From Cydia pomonella (Eukaryota > Arthropoda > Insecta > Lepidoptera > Tortricidae), in contig NC_084716.1 in assembly GCF_033807575.1 (NCBI RefSeq), positions 5,704,001 to 5,768,000 on the forward strand: a DNA stretch of 64,000 nucleotides, written 5' to 3'. A program made the position numbers and the translations under genes. Below the pieces are notes generated by a model, which had not been told where the DNA came from, did not search any database, and worked only from the letters and a program-made list of their open reading frames with translations. Shown piece after piece: positions 63,287 to 64,000 of the stretch (position 1 is its first letter; the number at the start of each line of letters is the position of its first letter).

Positions 63287-64000
63287 ATAAAAATAAATAA
63301 ATAAATAAATAATAATAAAATTGTTTATTCCTTATAAGTGTCACTTTACATTATACAGGGTTGGTACCTCTTTTTAAGTAACAGATACTTGTATTAAGAG
63401 GCACCGCTCTTCCTCAGTTGCTAAATGAACAACAATAAATTATTACAGAATTTGAATAAAATTAAAACAAAAAAATATTAACATTTTCAGTTAATAGCAA
63501 ATGTAGTTATTTTAAATTTAAACTTAAAGAAAGAATAAATTGTTGTGTGTTTGTGTATGTGTGTATTTATATATCAAAAACATTATGGATTAAGTTCTCA
63601 ATATCAAGGTAACTTTTACATTTTAGCAATTTTGTTATTATGCTTTTACTTTCGTAATGTGATAGTGGATATATATTTAAATGTTTATTAATAGAATTAT
63701 ATAGTTTAACGGATTTACAAACAAATTGTCTACTCGCATATGTTGTGTTTATTTGAACTGTTGGAATTTTATTGTTTCTTCTCCTTCTGTTTTGTGTGGT
63801 AGGTGTGTATGGTACAGATTTGTGTAGTTTTAAGGTCGTAAATAATATATACAGTTTCCTTACAGATAATACGTCAGAAAGTTTATATAGGTCCATGGTA
63901 GGAAATCTAAACGGCTTGAAGAACATAACTTTTAGCAGTGATCTCTGGGCTCTTTCGAGTTCCAAAAATTTTGTTTTGGTAGCACCCCCCCAGACCGGTA
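63287..64000 (-). pseudogene. Non-LTR retrotransposon 3, 3' end
   Basis: On the minus strand a C-terminal ORF2 region reads FLELERAQRSLLKVMFFKPF, LYKLSDVLSVRKLYILFTTL and RQFVCKSVKLYNSI, equivalent to the end of non-LTR 2 but a different family. The 3' end is an (ATTT)n tail at 63287-63322. The element continues past the window edge. Confidence 0.8.

Noticed and set aside
1..64000. The window being from a parasitoid wasp (because of the vankyrin genes)
   Set aside because: The SINE, Mag-type and errantivirus elements are lepidopteran in style, and the ankyrin genes are a small island. Not excluded without a database search.
1..64000. CRISPR arrays, operons, ribosome-binding sites, bacterial replication origins
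   Set aside because: Nothing of these kinds is present; introns, TATA/initiator promoters and poly(A) signals mark a eukaryotic genome.

Overview
The window looks like nuclear DNA from an insect, most likely a moth or butterfly (Lepidoptera). It is AT-rich and has short introns with GT..AG borders, TATA plus TCAGT core promoters, a tRNA-derived SINE of a type common in Lepidoptera, an insect errantivirus, a Mag-type Ty3/gypsy element with 84-bp LTRs, BEL/Pao, piggyBac, several mariner-like groups, Merlin and PIF/Harbinger. The assignment rests on family recognition by eye; no search was run. Most of the 64 kb is mobile DNA nested in other mobile DNA. A few host-type genes and one pair of apparently transferred bracovirus-type ankyrin genes lie between the elements.

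Layout. 1-7.4 kb: two direct copies of a Helitron fragment flank a set of minus-strand micro-exons that share one reading frame; a DD41D mariner and a SINE lie among them. 8.6-13.0 kb: a Merlin transposase gene of two exons whose intron holds a complete PIF/Harbinger element. 13.9-15.7 kb: a hAT fragment that cut a pogo-like gene. 16-20.5 kb: a possible promoter, a Myb/SANT-like exon, a GC-rich hairpin-rich tract and a truncated non-LTR element. 21.1-22.2 kb: a compact three-exon gene with its own promoter and poly(A) signal. 22.6-23.2 kb: a MITE. 23.3-48.8 kb: one errantivirus provirus bounded by its two LTRs, with env split by a second Harbinger and most of pol replaced by other elements. 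Those are non-LTR element 1, which carries a Mag-type gypsy and a piggyBac and is cut by a BEL/Pao, and the BEL itself, which carries non-LTR element 2. 48.9-52.9 kb: a neprilysin-like (M13) metallopeptidase gene with two in-frame stops. 53-56.8 kb: a DD37E mariner abutting a hAT with an uninterrupted 613-residue transposase. 57.1-59.5 kb: two unrecognised host-type gene pieces and a small tRNA-derived SINE. 60.7-63.2 kb: two tandem vankyrin-like (I-kappa-B-like) genes, the second interrupted by a DD37D (maT) mariner right after an ATG. 63.3-64 kb: the 3' end of a third non-LTR element.

How the parts fit. Insertion order can be read from what interrupts what. In the errantivirus block the errantivirus came first, then non-LTR 1, then BEL, Mag and piggyBac into non-LTR 1, then non-LTR 2 into BEL. 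One large deletion then seems to have removed the BEL 5' LTR, the 3' end of non-LTR 1 and most errantivirus pol, fusing errantivirus gag to BEL gag-pol in one open frame. Both Harbinger elements share an unusual plan: the transposase and its MADF-type partner are on opposite strands and each has an exon inside the other's intron.
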